Below, piece after piece: positions 5,870 through 6,880 of a stretch of 6,880 nt of DNA. The notes below the pieces were generated by a model, which saw nothing but the letters and a program-made list of their open reading frames with translations, was not told where the DNA came from and ran no database searches. The number at the start of each line of letters is the position of its first letter. Within the stretch, counting starts at the first letter, position 1. Where the stretch lies: the NCBI GenBank assembly GCA_020059765.1, contig JAGVBM010000317.1, positions 1-6,880 of the forward strand, written 5' to 3'. This DNA comes from Bacillota bacterium. GTDB taxonomy: Bacteria > Bacillota > Bacilli > Tumebacillales > Effusibacillaceae. The translations under genes were made by a program, and so were the position numbers.

Positions 5870-6880
5870 ATGAAATTGAAATACCGTAAATTTCTCGTAT
5901 CTTTGATTGCGGCAGGAACCATCTCCGCGATGACGCTATCGCCTGCCTATGCAGGGCCAAGCATGTCGCGAAGCGAAGCGATTGCCCATTACAACAAGTA
6001 TTATGAAGCTTATTCGAAGGACGAGCTTCCGAAAATTCAGCAGTATCGAACTACATACAAAAATATCAAAGGAAGCTTGGCCGACCAAATCGTCGAGCGA
6101 GCCATCTGGTATATGGAAAACGGTTATATGGTCTATGGCAGCGGCTATAAGGCTTACGCCACGGAAGGCATTGTCGATTGCTCGAATTTCACTTCTTTGG
6201 TCTATGGCGATTTCGGGATCAACTTGACGACAACGGCTCGCAAATACAATACGGTCGGTACGCGGATCAATGGCGTCGCTTCCAAAAAAGTCAACGGATA
6301 CTGGATCTTGCAGGGAACCGAAAAGCTTCTTCCCGGAGATATCTTGACTTGGTGGGCGAAAGACAGAAACGGAAACAAATATATCTCCCATGTTGCGATC
6401 TACATGGGCATGCTCAACGGCCAGCCTGCCGTCATCGGCACACGCAGCGACGGCAACCCGACAGCGATCGGCATCGTAAACGACTTCAGATGGTGGTGGG
6501 GGTCAAACTTCTTCTCCGCGCAGCGCGTTCTCCCGGAAGGTTCATGGACAACCGGGAACCGTTTGACAGGTCATGAAGCAAAAGCACCGGTCATTCCGGC
6601 GAAATACGTGCTGCCGCCGCAGAAACCGATCGCTATGCCCGGCGGCACCACCCAACCGGCGAATTCCGTTCAACAGCCCGTCAACCCTGAAACAGGAGTC
6701 GGCCAACTGAAAGTCGTCAGCAGCGCCTATATTCGCGTGGAACCGCGGCTGTCCTCACAGAAAATTACCTTGATCAAGACCGGAACCATACTCAACATCA
6801 TCAAAAAATACAACAACTACTATTATCTCGTGGAAACTTCAAGCGGACAACGGGGCTATATCACCACTTCTTCCCGCTAC
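5870..6880 (+). CDS. Secreted NlpC/P60 family hydrolase with a C-terminal SH3-like domain (3' end beyond the window)
   Basis: The frame is open for 337 codons to the right edge. Residues 1-28 form a Sec signal peptide (KLKYRK, hydrophobic core, cut after AYA), so the protein acts outside the membrane. Residues about 70-225 match NlpC/P60 Cys peptidases: VDCSNFTSLVY with nucleophile Cys104, LLPGDILTWW (153-162), and SHVAIYMG with His174. The family cleaves peptide bonds in peptidoglycan stems. Asn106 replaces the usual Gly of DCSG. A Pro/Gln-rich linker (about 240-278) leads to an SH3b-like repeat (about 279-337: YIRVEPRLSSQKI, GTILNIIKKY, GYITTSSRY), a likely wall-binding module that may be complete or followed by more. 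AAAGG lies 5 nt before the ATG; a TTG at 5876 is an alternative start with similar support. It is transcribed divergently from the pilus operon. Exact bond specificity cannot be told. Confidence 0.87.
   Translation, partial: MKLKYRKFLVSLIAAGTISAMTLSPAYAGPSMSRSEAIAHYNKYYEAYSKDELPKIQQYRTTYKNIKGSLADQIVERAIWYMENGYMVYGSGYKAYATEGIVDCSNFTSLVYGDFGINLTTTARKYNTVGTRINGVASKKVNGYWILQGTEKLLPGDILTWWAKDRNGNKYISHVAIYMGMLNGQPAVIGTRSDGNPTAIGIVNDFRWWWGSNFFSAQRVLPEGSWTTGNRLTGHEAKAPVIPAKYVLPPQKPIAMPGGTTQPANSVQQPVNPETGVGQLKVVSSAYIRVEPRLSSQKITLIKTGTILNIIKKYNNYYYLVETSSGQRGYITTSSRY

Noticed and set aside
5936..6391. Minus-strand open frame of 151 codons
   Set aside because: It is antisense to the NlpC/P60 catalytic domain, whose motifs are unmistakable, and has no ribosome site or family signs.

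Overview
The window carries most of a Gram-positive type IV pilus cluster on the minus strand (about positions 1-5649) and the 5' part of a divergent plus-strand gene for a secreted NlpC/P60 cell-wall hydrolase (5870 to the right edge). Tight operon packing, purine-rich Shine-Dalgarno sites (GGAGGG, AGGGAGG, AAGGGGGG), GTG starts, mid-range base composition, and an NlpC/P60 plus SH3 architecture with a Sec signal peptide all suggest a Bacillota of the Bacilli type. A relative of the Alicyclobacillaceae or Paenibacillaceae is my guess from gene style only. No RNA gene, CRISPR array, insertion sequence or integrase is visible.

In transcription order, right to left, the pilus block reads as follows. 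First comes pilC, the inner-membrane platform protein (GTG start at 5649). Next is a pilA-like major prepilin (4358-3900), followed by a hairpin at 3883-3863. Then come the prepilin peptidase/methylase pilD (3815-3051), a PilV-like minor prepilin (3030-2602), a PilW/PilJ-like minor prepilin (2615-2145), a large PilX-like minor pilin (2111-987), and pilM (956 to the left edge, incomplete). PilM usually precedes pilN and pilO, so these probably lie beyond position 1.

The genes fit one assembly line. PilD cuts and N-methylates the four prepilin-type proteins. PilC is the membrane platform on which an ATPase drives subunit insertion. The minor pilins probably form the priming or tip complex. PilM couples the cytoplasmic side to PilN/PilO. 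The ATPases pilB and pilT, which often precede pilC in such clusters, are not in this window. The position directly upstream of pilC is a 220-bp divergent intergenic region and the hydrolase gene.

Most of this is a recognisable, known type of system. The points that stand out are a PilM whose nucleotide-binding motifs look degenerate, a PilX-like pilin lacking Glu5 with a large beta-rich C-terminal domain, a long charged leader on the major prepilin, a likely attenuator hairpin after that gene, and the divergent pairing of the pilus operon with a cell-wall hydrolase. Several reading frames begin upstream at TTG codons without ribosome binding sites. I moved those starts downstream to ATG or GTG codons, in most cases with a clear site.
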